A DNA stretch of 64,000 bases from Turnera subulata (lineage: Eukaryota > Streptophyta > Magnoliopsida > Malpighiales > Passifloraceae). Shown here piece after piece: positions 32,352 to 43,420 of the stretch (positions are counted from its first letter, which is position 1; every line of letters begins with the position of its first letter). The stretch lies in the NCBI GenBank assembly GCA_028386065.3, contig JAKUCV010000199.1, positions 21,010 to 85,009 of the forward strand, written 5' to 3'. The notes beneath the pieces were generated by a model. It was given only the letters and a program-made list of their open reading frames with translations, had not been told where the DNA came from and ran no database searches. Both the position numbers and the translations under genes were made by a program.

Positions 32352-32373
32352 CTAGAGACTCGTGCTGATAACG
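32352..32373 (-). promoter_or_regulatory. Copia copy 2 primer-binding site, tRNA-Ile anticodon type
   Basis: In element sense CGTTATCAGCACGAGTCTCTAG directly follows the LTR. The first 14 bases complement UCGUGC-U-I-A-U-AACG of cytosolic tRNA-Ile, with C opposite wobble position 34. CTCTA further on matches the D-arm TAGAG after two mismatches. Confidence 0.6.
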
Positions 32374-32850
32374 TGTTATAAAATTGAGGGAGAAATTCAC
32401 TACTTGATGGAATAATACAAACATGATCAAAATTGATCAAGGTAATAATACAACTTTGTGGGAGGTAATACACCTTTAATAATAATATAAAAATGGAGAA
32501 TGATTATACTAATGATGGAGGGAGATTGGAAGAAAGATGTATGGAAATGAGAAGAGGGAGAGTTTATGGTAAGATATCAAAAGTGTAAGTGTGTATGAAT
32601 GAAGGGAGTATTTATAGGTGAAAATGGGAAGATAAAAATAAATAAGAATGATTAATTTAATAAGATAAAATCAAAAAAATATTAGATAAAGGAAGATGGT
32701 ATTAAGATTAGGACAAATAGAATTATGGAGGGTAAATGGCCAAAGAGATGAATCCAACTGGATGTTACGTGTTGGGGTAAAATATTTACTGGGGGTAAAT
32801 TTAGGTACAACAAAATTGAGTTTTATTGGATGATAATAATTGACATTCAC
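32374..32850 (-). repeat. Copia copy 2, 5' LTR
   Basis: Starts TGTTATAAAATTGAGGG at 32374 on the plus strand. The far end is near TTGACATTCAC (about 32850), the same tail motif as the LTRs of copy 1. It is related to 2422-2874. The exact outer end and TSD are not clear. Confidence 0.6.
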
Positions 32851-33434
32851 CATAATTTATTTACAAGATGTTTTAATAAAGAAAAAATGTTGATTCTATT
32901 TAGGTCTTAAATTCCATCTATTTATTAGGTTCTTAAGTTCCACCTAATCCATCAAATAAAATCTTATCTTTTCTAATAAATTTTTTTTGCCACATCGTCT
33001 TAATGCTTTAAGGATATAATCATCATACAAAGAAAATGAAAAAATAAATTAAAATAAATTAATCATTTGCACATCAAGAGAGAAAAAATGGATTGTAGAT
33101 AAGATTGAGTGGAGTGCCAATATGGCCCCCCTACACTGAGTATTGGTAATTTTGGTTTAGCTGGGGAATGAAGTGACCTATTCGGGATTAACAAGTGGCA
33201 AGCAGCAAAGGTTCGCAAGCATGGGAACCTTGGGATTTGACACATATAAATCGTCACAATCGAAAAGATGGAATTTAAACCTTTTGGGAATAATACCTTC
33301 AAAACACAAAGGCGCACACACACGGAGAGAGAGTGTGTGTGAGAGAGAGGGGGGAATAGTCGAACAGATAATAATCCTAAGCTTGACTAACTTTGGAGGA
33401 AATTGAGAATTTAAGCAGACGGGAAGGGAAGAAT
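32851..33434. other. Intergenic, upstream of PIP5K9
   Basis: No gene recognised. A short GAGAGAGAGTGTGTGTGAGAGAGAG tract lies near 33324-33350. Confidence 0.45.
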
Positions 33435-33593
33435 CCGATTTTCCTCTTTATATATATATGTATATATATTAACAACTACCATCCACAAAAGGCAGTCAAA
33501 CTTCACATCTCACCTCACCTATAGTTTCTGCAACTTGCCTTTTGGGTCCTCTCTCTTTCTCTCTCTCTCTTCTCCATCATATGCTTTCTCGAG
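33435..33593 (+). promoter_or_regulatory. PIP5K9 core promoter and first (non-coding) exon
   Basis: CCTCTTTATATATATATG at about 33442-33460 is a strong TATA region. It is followed by a C/T-rich leader (CTCTCTCTTTCTCTCTCTC at 33550-33570). The leader exon ends CTCGAG|GTAGTA at 33593. The matching acceptor TTTTGCAG|GTCAAC is at 34383-34384, giving a leader intron of about 790 bp. A leader intron is common in plant genes of this type; here it is inferred from splice-like sites only. Confidence 0.6.
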
Positions 33594-34444
33594 GTAGTAC
33601 TCTTCCTCTGCGTTAATTATATGATAAATAAAGGTAAAGCCGAGAATTTTAATGTTTATGTGATGACTCTGGGCTTCAAAATGACAAATAAAATAGTTCT
33701 TTGGGTTTAACTGAATTCGTTGGCAGTTCTGTGATTATTTTCATTTCATGGGTTGGATTTGCTTTTCATATTGTGAGGAAAATGTTATTCATTTTAAGTA
33801 GGTACTCTTGCTTGGATGTTAATTTGTTTGACTTAATTTACATAAAAATTAGTTTTAAGTTCAAGGGACTGAGCTTTCGGAAGTTGATGCCAGAATTCAA
33901 AAACGAAGGAACTTTGGTCTTGTTGTTTCTTTCATTTTTAGTTTAACTAACTGTCAGTTGACTTTCCTTTTATGTATGTATGTTGTTCATTGATACAATT
34001 TGATTCCTCCGGCCGGAGTTAGATTTTGTCTTTTCTTCTTCTCCTCAGCTCAGATGAGAAGAAAACTTTTCGTTTTAAACTGACACACAAAATCTCTGTG
34101 GATTCATTCATCCTTTTTTATTGGAAAAAAAAAAAAAAACTAATGAAATAGTACTACTACTAATCAGAAGGGTTCCCTTTTTGTGCCTATTCTTCTCGAA
34201 TCCACAAGCCAAGTTGGGATCTATGTCTTTTTTTTTTTTAAATAATTCCGGGATGCTATTGCTTATATGCTTTTCTTTCTTTCTTTCTTTTTTTTTTTTT
34301 TTTACTAGAAGTGTGTGTTTGTTTGCTGTATGATAAATTAATTCATCAAGCTCTCTTTTTGCTTTCCCATATTACTTTTGCAGGTCAACTATTTACTCTC
34401 AAAGCAGATTTAGAGTTGCCAGCCTGCCATACTGTGGTCAGGTC

Positions 34445-34539
34445 ATGAGCGATTTGAGGCTGCGGATCAACTTGTGAGGAGGAAGGAGGGGCCATTCCGG
34501 GGCATTATGCATGTCTGGCCCTGTGGTCATTGCTGCTGA
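34445..34539 (+). promoter_or_regulatory. Upstream ORFs before PIP5K9 start
   Basis: Two 10-codon uORFs: 34445-34477 (ATG AGC ... TGA) and 34507-34539 (ATG CAT ... TGA). The second overlaps the main start as ATGCATG in another frame. If the leader intron is real, a third uORF of 25 codons starts at 33581, crosses the splice and ends at the TGA 34446-34448, overlapping the first uORF start as ATGA. Confidence 0.65.
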
Positions 34540-37500
34540 TAATGTGGTGGAGCGATCACTAACTTGTGCAGACAGGACCAAATCAGTTGATGCAATAACT
34601 GACACTGCATCTGTATCAACAACCACCAATGGAGAAGTTGCACATCTTTCTTCGGAGACTACGGCCTTTAGAGTTGGGGAGCTCGTGCTCCCAAATGGGG
34701 AATCGTATTCAGGGTCAATGCTTGGAAATGTGCCCGAGGGTCATGGCAAGTATGCCTGGTCAGATGGTTGCGTCTATGAGGGTGAGTGGAGACGTGGGAT
34801 GAGGCATGGGAATGGTAAAATCCGATGGGCTTCTGCAGCTTTTTATGAAGGTGAATTCTCGGGTGGTTATATACATGGTACAGGGACCTATATTGGTTCA
34901 GATAATACTACATATAAAGGAAGATGGAGACTGAATCTCAAACATGGGTTGGGGTACCAAGTCTATCCTAATGGAGATTCCTTTGAAGGTTCTTGGATCC
35001 AAGGCACTCCGGAAGGACCTGGAAAGTATACTTGGGCTAATGGGAATGTCTATTTTGGAAACATTAAGGGTGGGAAAATGACAGGTAAAGGAACCCTTAC
35101 TTGGACTAATGGGGATTCATTTGAGGGAAGCTGGTCAAATGATATGATGCACGGATTTGGGGTGTATACTTGGAGTGATGGTGGCTGCTATGTTGGAACT
35201 TGGACACATGGTTTGAAGGATGGAAAAGGAACATTTTATCCAAAAGGTAGCCGGTTCCCAGCTATGCAAGAGCGGTACTTGAATGCTCTTAGAAAAAGAG
35301 GGCTGCTGCCAGATTTAAGAAAACAGAACCATGCTCACATCCACCATGCATCTTCTGTGGATATTGTGAATTCAAAGCTTAATGGGAACCAAGGATCCTA
35401 TCCTAATTCGTCTGATAAGCTATCCAAGGGAAATGTTCTGCATTTGGACCAACCTCGTAATCGAAATGTTTCCTTGGAAAGGCGCTGGAGTCTTGACGTA
35501 TCTATTGAAAAGGTGATGAATGATTCTTCATTAGAGCTGCATGATTCTGCCTTCAATGGCGCTAATACACCGCCAATCTTGGAACGTGAATATATGCAAG
35601 GTGTTCTTATCAGTGAGCTTGTATTGAATAACAATTTATCATCATCCTCTAGAAGAGCAAGAAGAAGAGAAAGGAGACTAACTAAAGAGGTTAAGAGGCC
35701 TGGTGAAACCATCATTAAAGGACACAGAAGTTATGACTTAATGCTTAGTTTGCAGCTTGGAATCAGGTACGACTTGGTTTGTAACTCATACTGTGTTCCC
35801 CAACTCACACTTCTTGGCTGTGCTTTCACTAACAGTTACATGATTTCAGCTGCTTTATCTAATAGAAACGGATTGGTGATATTGTTTCTGTATTCTCTAT
35901 CCGTTCCACTTAAGATTATGTCATTTCTAGGGTCCAAATTTCTGCGTTTACTGAATCCTTTTATTGTAGCTGGGAGTCCAGTCCTCTGATCGAGAGTTCT
36001 CATGCACTTGAAAGAGCATTTTATATTTGTCCTTTAAATTTATAAATTGTCTATTTATTCATGTAGCAGGAGTTTGATACGTGTCGTAGCTTTCCATCTT
36101 TCTTTCCTTGTAAACAATAATGCTAATATACATAAATCTGCAATTAGGTACACTGTTGGTAAAATCACACCTGTACAGAGGCGAGAAGTTCGCTCAGCAG
36201 ATTTCGGTCCCAAGGCAAGCTTTTGGATGCATTTTCCTAAAGATGGATCCCAGTTGACACCACCCCATCAGTCAGAGGACTTCAAGTGGAAAGATTACTG
36301 CCCAATGGTTTTCAGGTAGGCTGCCCTTAAATTTTTTAACAATTTTCTTTTGATGCTTTGCTTGGGGTTCTTGTGGTGCTGGTCGCAGTTCCAATGCTCC
36401 TACACATTAGGTGAATTAATCTGCTCCAGGTGGTTGCAACTTTCTTTCTTTCACCTCATTGGATACAATGGAGTCCTGTAGTACCCACTTGCCCTCATAC
36501 CAGAAGCTATATAAACAATTGCATCAAGTCATTTTGCATTCTAAGTATCTTCAAGTTTTGCTGCAGGGTTATTCTCTGACTACCAGAGATTTTGCCTAAC
36601 CGCATTGCATTTTAAGGCTACAACCACTTCTCAGGACACTACATAACCACCCAATTTCTACCAACTTTTTCTTTGTAGTAGTGGGAGACCTTTCAGTTTA
36701 GGTGTCTCCGGTCTTTGTCCATTGCAGAGAACTAGTTACATCCTGCTAGGGTTCTCATGATCTCTCTCTCTTTGATCTTATGGTACTGTCTATATTGTTC
36801 CGAATTGCAATATTTTGTTCATTGTCTAAGCATTCTCGAAGAAGCTAGCGGATGTAATTAATTATCTATTCCACTTTCTGATCTTTCAGTTCATTTCATT
36901 TATGGATTTCTATGTTTTCTTAATTATTCTGAAATGCATGCCATTTTCTATTCTTGCAGGAATCTAAGGGAAATGTTCAAGATTGATGCTGCTGATTACA
37001 TGATGTCTATTTGTGGAAATGATGCTCTTAGAGAACTTTCTTCTCCTGGAAAAAGTGGTAGCATATTTTTCCTGTCTCAAGATGATCGCTTCATGATTAA
37101 AACACTCCGAAAATCGGAAGTGAAGGTTTGCCATCTCTATATGGTCTTTATAATTTGCTGAAGACCTGTATATCTCATTCCTGTTTTGTCTTTGTAGTTT
37201 TCAGAATTTATAAATTAGTTTTGTTCCTGAACCAAGTGGAATGATTCCATGAATCCTTCATGGGGAGCAATTATTGGGCAACACAAGTTACTTTAAATGT
37301 ACATAGCTTGTCTACCAAGTCATGGTTGGCATTTGATCTGTTTATTGTTTGCTTTTATATTGCTCATTCTATTTATTTCTTACATGGTACATAAGCCATT
37401 ACACTTGGGTTGATAAAGTTTGCTGAACCTGGAATATAATGGGACAGGTGTGTCATATAATTGGTGGCAAGCTGCTGATGCAGAAGTCTCTCCTAATTAG

Positions 37501-40201
37501 ATGCTGAATGAGTAATCAAACACACTTTAGAAGACAATGAGATTATGCAGCTAATGAATTGTTGCTTACTCAGATTGAAATGGAGCAACGCATTTGTTGG
37601 GATATGAAATTTTGTTGTGGAAAATATCTTCTAGTGGAGATCAGTTCCCCAGATGTATTATCAATATAGTCAGACAAGAGATAAATAATTATGCACGATA
37701 ATCGGCAAGATTAGTCTTAAGTATTTTTGAAAGATAGTTTATTCAGAAGATTTTTATTGAAAATCATCACTTGGATGAACATGAATAGTTCTTGCAGGTG
37801 CTACCTTTGCATTAGTTCCACTTTCTTGGATTTTTTGTCCCCGTACTTTCCCCTGTACCGGGTTTCAATGGATACCACTACTGTAAATTTTTAAATATTG
37901 TTCCCACTGCAGCTATTTTTCTTAATCATGTCAGTTGTTTATGATATTACATTCCACTCACCGGATTTCTGATGTTTAGGTGCTTCTCAAAATGCTTCCG
38001 GACTATCATCATCATGTGAGGTCATATGAGAACACACTCATTACAAAGTTTTTTGGTCTTCACAGAATCAAACCTTCAAGTGGTCAAAAGGTGAACGTCA
38101 TTTTGTTGGGTGGCCTTTTCGATATATGATATGCATAGGCGGAATACAATCAAGTTAAAAGAACAGTGAAATCATTTAATATAAGATGGAACCAATATGC
38201 TTTGCAATACACCTTAGCATCTGAGGAACTACTTTCCAAAACTAACACCATGTACTATTCCCTAATTGCAGTTTCGCTTTGTGGTGATGGGAAATATGTT
38301 CTGCACAGAATTAAGGATCCATCGAAGGTTTGATTTGAAAGGTTCATCTCTGGGGCGCTCTACAGACAAGATTGAAATTGATGAGAACACAACACTCAAG
38401 GATTTGGATTTGAACTACTGTTTCTACTTGGAACCTTCTTGGCGAGAAGCTTTACTAGAGTAACTGATACTTTCCAAGCTATTATATTTTCACATTCAAT
38501 TGTTTATGTGCACATCATTTCTGGTTAAATTGGTGTGATTTTTCAGTCTCTTGACCAATGAGGTAGATAAATGAATAGTTTCTAGCACATGTAGATACAT
38601 GCATATTATGAATGAGTGGAATGTTCTCATTTGCAAATATAAGGAACTGGTTGAATATTTCTGTGTAATTGCTACACTATATTTGGAATTGATTAGCAGT
38701 AACATCTGCATCTGATCTTTGACTTGCAGTCTGATGTAGTAATATTGTTCGTATACTGGCATACTGTTCTTATGTGCCATTGTTTCTTACTAGTACTAAT
38801 GTTTATGCAGGCAGATCGAGACAGACAGCAAATTTTTGGAAGCTCAGCACATAATGGATTATAGTCTTTTACTGGGTGTACATTATCGGGCCCCACAACA
38901 TCTGCGGTCTTTAATGTCCTACAATCGTAGTTTGTCAGCTGAAGGATTGGGAGTTCTAGCAGAGGAAGGTGGGCTATTTTTCAGCAACTTTTGTTCTCTT
39001 AAAAGGCTTCTTTCACCTGCTAAGTCTGTCTTTCATACCTCTCCTCATTTAAAATAAAGCAGAGCAAGTGGCAAAGATAACAAAAGACTGAACTCGTGTT
39101 AAGAAAAGTTTGCTGAATATCTAGCTTGTGGTGATTGCATATGGAGTAACTGATTTTAATATCTTTGATGTGAAACCAATCACTGTGTCTGAAGTTCTAA
39201 CGCCAGGCATGCTGTTGTTTGTATCTTAACTAAGCATGCCAATCTGTGGTTTATCAGTGAGTTCTTCATGTGCTTAATGCAAGATATGATAGCAGCACTA
39301 GAATGAAATTTCCTTTACATTTGAATTTAGTTCTTTATATAATTATTACTGTATAACTTTATCTGTCATTAAGTCTATCATTCATCAGCATGATCTTGGA
39401 AGTCTTTTTTTTTTTTCTTTCCTGGTATCTTGTTCAGAATTTGTCTGTACTGTTTCTTTGGCAGATACTATAGAAGACGAAACATACCCACAAGGTCTCG
39501 TCTTGGTTCCTCGTGGAGAAGATGACGATAGTATTGTTGTGGGTCCTCATGTTAGAGGTAGCCGTTTGCGAGCTTCATCTGCTGGTGATGAGGAAGTAGA
39601 TCTCCTTCTTCCTGGTACAGCAAGGTATGATGTTTTTGCCTGAAGTCCTTTCTCAGTCAATTCCACAGGAGCTCCATTTTGAATGAATAAAGTGTATTGT
39701 CAATGTTCCATACCCATAGAGACGACCAAGTAATCAAACATTCACAAAATCACTATTATTTGGTTCTGCAGTTTCTCCAATAAAAGAAAGGAAAAAGAAG
39801 TAGGTTTTCTTTTTCTCTATTTCAAAAGATGGCCCACTTATGTGAAATTGCTGCGTAAATGTCTATTATCATTTCCCGAATGCAAATGGTTCATTGGTTT
39901 GTTCTTTCCAACTTTCCTCTGCAGGCTCCAAATCCAGCTTGGTGTAAACATGCCAGCAAGGGCAGAGCAGATACCAGGGATAGAGGAAAAACAAACGTTC
40001 CATGAAGTATATGATGTGGTTCTATACCTAGGCATAATTGATATACTGCAGGAGTACAACATGTCTAAGAAGATTGAGCATGCATACAAATCTCTTCAAT
40101 TTGATTCCCTGTCCATCTCTGCGGTCGATCCCATGTTCTATTCCCAGCGCTTCCTAGAGTTCATCCAAAAGGTGTTCCCTCCTAATGCCGTCACAAGCTA
40201 A
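34511..40201 (+). CDS. PIP5K9: Phosphatidylinositol-4-phosphate 5-kinase with MORN repeats, 8 coding exons
   Basis: Makes PI(4,5)P2 from PI4P at membranes. Coding exons: 34511-35766, 36148-36315, 36960-37125, 37980-38090, 38272-38459, 38811-38968, 39465-39624, 39925-40201; 2484 nt, 827 aa, all GT-AG with consistent phases. aa 66-246 hold eight MORN repeats ([20 protein letters not shown] type), which steer plant type I/II-B kinases to membranes and modulate activity. The lipid kinase domain runs about aa 403-822: GKSGS loop and FMIKTLRK in exon 3, [11 protein letters not shown] (Asp588, Lys590), IMDYSLLLG (Asp646), [19 protein letters not shown] with the activation-loop Lys pair 784-785. Length and motif order match Arabidopsis PIP5K9, which is known to bind the cytosolic invertase CINV1. 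The unspliced frame of exon 1 reads on to 35989, but the conserved join [12 protein letters not shown] fixes the donor at 35767. Confidence 0.96.
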
Positions 40202-40789
40202 AATGTCTCGGTCTTGATATCTCTGTGCCCTTTTTCTTACAGATATGCAGGAGTGTTTCCTTGTTTCTTTTCTCTTGTTCCAGATTATTACGTTGTGTGG
40301 AAAACTGGGGAATGTAAGTAAATAGTGTTGTTCGAGTAGAAAGATGGAAAATGCATGCGGCATGCACTGCACTTTTTCCCTTCATTGTTGCCTTCATTGT
40401 GTAATGTCAGGCACAGCTCATACTCCCAGTACCACCCCCAGCAAACAACACACAATCAGTATTAAAGAAAAACCCAACCCGCATTTCTTTTAACAGAAAA
40501 AAAAAAAGCAAAGAAAAGATCCATTTGGGGGTGTGCGTGGCATTATTAATTACCTCCCGAGGTGGTTGCGCATAAATAAGGTTCCTTGGCGAGGTATATG
40601 GGCTCCAGGGCCTGCCTGCGGAGGCGCTTGTATTTGTATGGCCTCGTTCTGGGTGGAGGCGGTGCCTCCACTGCTTGGCTTTGAACCCCAATCTCTGTAC
40701 ATGTTTCTCCTCTCGCTTTATGTCTCTGTGCGTAACTGTGTACGTTGGAAAGTCTTACTGTCGGGACTCTCCCATGTTAAATCTGGCAA
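40202..40789. other. PIP5K9 3' region, no other gene recognised
   Basis: Begins with the PIP5K9 3' UTR. A plausible end is in the T/A-rich area before about 40440, but no clear poly(A) signal was fixed. Sequence at 40500-40700 has ORFs on both strands without a recognisable domain. Confidence 0.4.
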
Positions 40790-41330
40790 TTTGTGTTATG
40801 TCGGGTTCGTGTCGGAATGAACAGGTAAACGAGTTTCAATTCTTCAACCCCGACCCGACTCATTTAATAATCGTGTCGTGTCGCGTCCAACCCGTTTATT
40901 ATCGTGTCAAGTTCGGGTTGACCCACGGGTTACCTATTAAGTCTAACTAGCCAAAAAAATTACTTTGAAAATTTTCTATTTTGCACAAGTCGTATTTTTT
41001 AAGCAATAGGCATATAATTAGATTTTCTTATATATTAAATAAAATTATAAATTGTAAAATTATAATATAATAATATTTTAAAGCATGTATAGAAATATTT
41101 TTGGATAATTTTAGTAACTTTGGCATAAAATATTAAATAAGTCTTAGTAAAATATCTATACTCTAAATATAATTGGGTCATAAACAGGTACCAATCGGGT
41201 TGGCGGGTCAACCCGCGACCTCACCTGCTAATTTTCTTGTCGTGACGGGTTGAAAATCTCTGACCTATACCTGCTAATTTCATGTCGGATTCGTGTTGGT
41301 TGTCGTGTCAATACCCGTTTTGCCAGGTCT
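40790..41330. mobile_element. hAT-like MITE fragment, same family as 1193-1356
   Basis: Repeated CGGGTTGACCC / CGTGTCGTGTCG motifs flank an AT-rich core. The right end is CCCGTTTTGCCAGGTCT. Its last five bases GGTCT served as the target site of the family A element that starts at 41331. The left terminus is unclear. Confidence 0.5.
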
Positions 41331-42287
41331 TGATACGGCAACAATCCTAAAACTAAGCTAGAATCACCTCCGAATCAATGTTTGTCCCAGACTCCAAATT
41401 CAATCAACCGGGATAGAACTCTTCACCACCAAAACAGCAAGGAATTGGTAACAAAGAGTATGAAAGAATTGAAATAACGCCACAAGTAAAAACTTACTTG
41501 ATAAGTTGAATTCAATCCTTGAAGTAAAAACTGGAAGAATCACTCTCTTCCCAAGAGAAGCATTCAGCTTTCTTATAAACACTCAAATCATCATGTATAA
41601 TCTGATTTCAAACTTGGTACATGGTTGGCTTTTATAGAAACCAAAAAGCAAAGGATTGAATTTTAAATACAAGCACTAAACAAGCACTATTCATCTTTTG
41701 TTTTCTTTAATGCACACCAACCACACTAACACCAACCACACCAACAAACCAAATGATGAAAGAGCACTCAATCAAGATAGTGGGAACCTCCAGCTCCAAA
41801 GTGGATTTTCCAGCCCGAAAATGAACAGTAACACCGGAAGTGAATAGTAATTTCCGGCAGTGGATAGTAATTTCCGTCGTGAATAGTAATTCCCGGCGTG
41901 AACAGTGACCGAATAGTAAAATGCCTATTGTGACTAGAATCTTCCAGAATGCTCACACACTTGGGGATCTCTTGAAAGTCCTCTCCAAGCTTGATCTTTG
42001 TGTCCTCTTGAAGTTCTTGTGAAATTACTGCTTGTACGAAAAATTGAAGTTGCGCTTTGAACTTGTTAGCGCGTGTATAGTGAGTTGCACCATTACGTGA
42101 ATAGTGAACTGAAAGTGAATAGTTCCGGACTCCTTTTAATGTGCTCACACATTTAAATGTCTCCTTAAGCTCCAATTGCATCTTGAGCTTGTTAGCACGT
42201 GCTTGTGTAATCGGCCCCAATGGCATCCACAACTCGCCTTTAACATTGACGTCTTCTCCTTGGTGTTTAGTTCCTTGATTTGCATCA
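41331..42287 (-). repeat. Family A (A2) 3' LTR with pol-tail ORF
   Basis: In element sense starts TGATGCAAATCAAGG and ends GTTGCCGTATCA. The frame coming from the polypurine tract stays open into GPITQARANKLK and FVQAVISQELQED, ending at 41768. Confidence 0.9.
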
Positions 42288-42298
42288 TTCCCTCCTTC

Positions 42299-42679
42299 CT
42301 AAAAAAGATTCGTCCTCGAATCAAAACCTACAAAATCAAAAAGAGTTACATTAGGAACGATGATTGCCATACTAACTCCATACTTACCTAGTGAATCCAC
42401 CGTGTAGGCACTGTCATTGACCCTTTCAAAGTCACAGAGTAACCAATCCCATACTCCTGGATCGAATGGCATTTTGTTGCTCCCGGAATCAGCTCGTGCA
42501 TTCCTCTTAAAAAATAAGAGTAAAACAAATAACCAGAAAACAAGTGGTAAACCACTACTAGCTTGAAAACAAGCAAGAATTAGCAATTTATTCATCAATT
42601 TTCTCTGTGCCACACGCATACAATAATCCAAGAACTTAGGGCCTCTATGAAACATGAATATCCTAGGAATACCGTGCAA
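42299..42679 (-). pseudogene. Integrase remnant of family A element
   Basis: A minus-strand open stretch with two recognisable scraps of gypsy integrase. LHGIPR-like MHGIPR comes near the second catalytic Asp region (here HRGPKF, the Asp is lost). The C-terminal NDSAYTVDSLGKYGVS with DSRTN comes just before the polypurine tract. The segment between is unrelated. It cannot encode a working enzyme. Confidence 0.6.
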
Positions 42680-43402
42680 CTACAATGTGCAATAGAACGT
42701 AACTTCATCATATATGGCATCCTTTAAGATCTCGACAGGCTCAGCATGCAAAACATCAAAACGTAAGACGAACATAACATATGCTACACTCAATCTGAAA
42801 TAAACACATGCATCAACACGTACTACATCCAATAACAAGTAACAACTCGCAGTCTCATGCAACAATATGCAGTAACTAAATGCGAATAATCCATGCAATG
42901 TGAGGACTACATATCTAATAACCAACTTCACATTTTGCAAACAGATCACATGTAAAACATCAATAAATGAATGACCTGCAATAAAATTCATAATTCTATG
43001 GATCTTGTAAATAACATGTGTAATATCCCTAGATTCATGAAAATCAATATGTAATTGTCCAACTTCATGTAATGCAAATGGAAAACATGCATCAAAGAAT
43101 GCTATTGGAACATGTGCATCACATATGGTGAAATCAATAGATATTGCGAGAACCACACGCATATTACTACCAGAAATCAAGCATTCAATAAGACACTCAA
43201 CACGAATTAGTTTGCAAGTTTTAAAACATATAATACCAAACTGAATGCAAACTATAAGAAACAACTCATGACATGCAATCAAAAATTCTACGTTAGCAAA
43301 CCTAACTAATGCATATACGCATTTATCAAGCAAGTTAATTAAACACACTTGCATACAAACACTATAAAATTGAACCAACATAGTCATGCATTCATTAGAC
43401 AA
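42680..43402 (-). other. Unrecognised 240-codon ORF replacing pol in family A element
   Basis: Open from 43402 to 42680 on the minus strand between the RT and integrase remnants, where RT and RNase H would normally be. The product is rich in Cys, Val, Ile, Leu, Phe and His with no motif I know. CATG- and ATGCA-type words recur densely in the DNA (GTACTACATCC, ACATGCATC), so the sequence may be simple-repeat derived and open by chance. It has a candidate ATG start (MSNECMTML). Function unknown. Confidence 0.35.
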
Positions 43403-43420
43403 AAGAAATCGATACTTTAC

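Larger units (their letters stand above)
22086..32850 (-). mobile_element. Older copia element of the same family (copy 2), fragmented by insertions
   Basis: Colinear with copy 1 and in the same orientation. Pieces: 22086-22310 (matches about 12780-12965), 26262-26437 (matches about 12980-13130), 28708-32373 (matches 13150 to the leader), and LTR 32374 to about 32850. Two inserts split it: a CRM-family element (TSD GTTCT) and a 2.3-kb unknown insert. It keeps an integrase remnant, the antisense ORF region, hairpin palindromes and a leader minisatellite. Its LTR (TGTTATAAAATTG..., about 480 bp) is longer than that of copy 1. The 3' LTR is missing. Confidence 0.8.

Noticed and set aside
35767..35989. 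492-aa version of PIP5K9 ending at 35989
   Set aside because: Reads through the donor at 35767. The conserved kinase join and the remaining exons show splicing instead.
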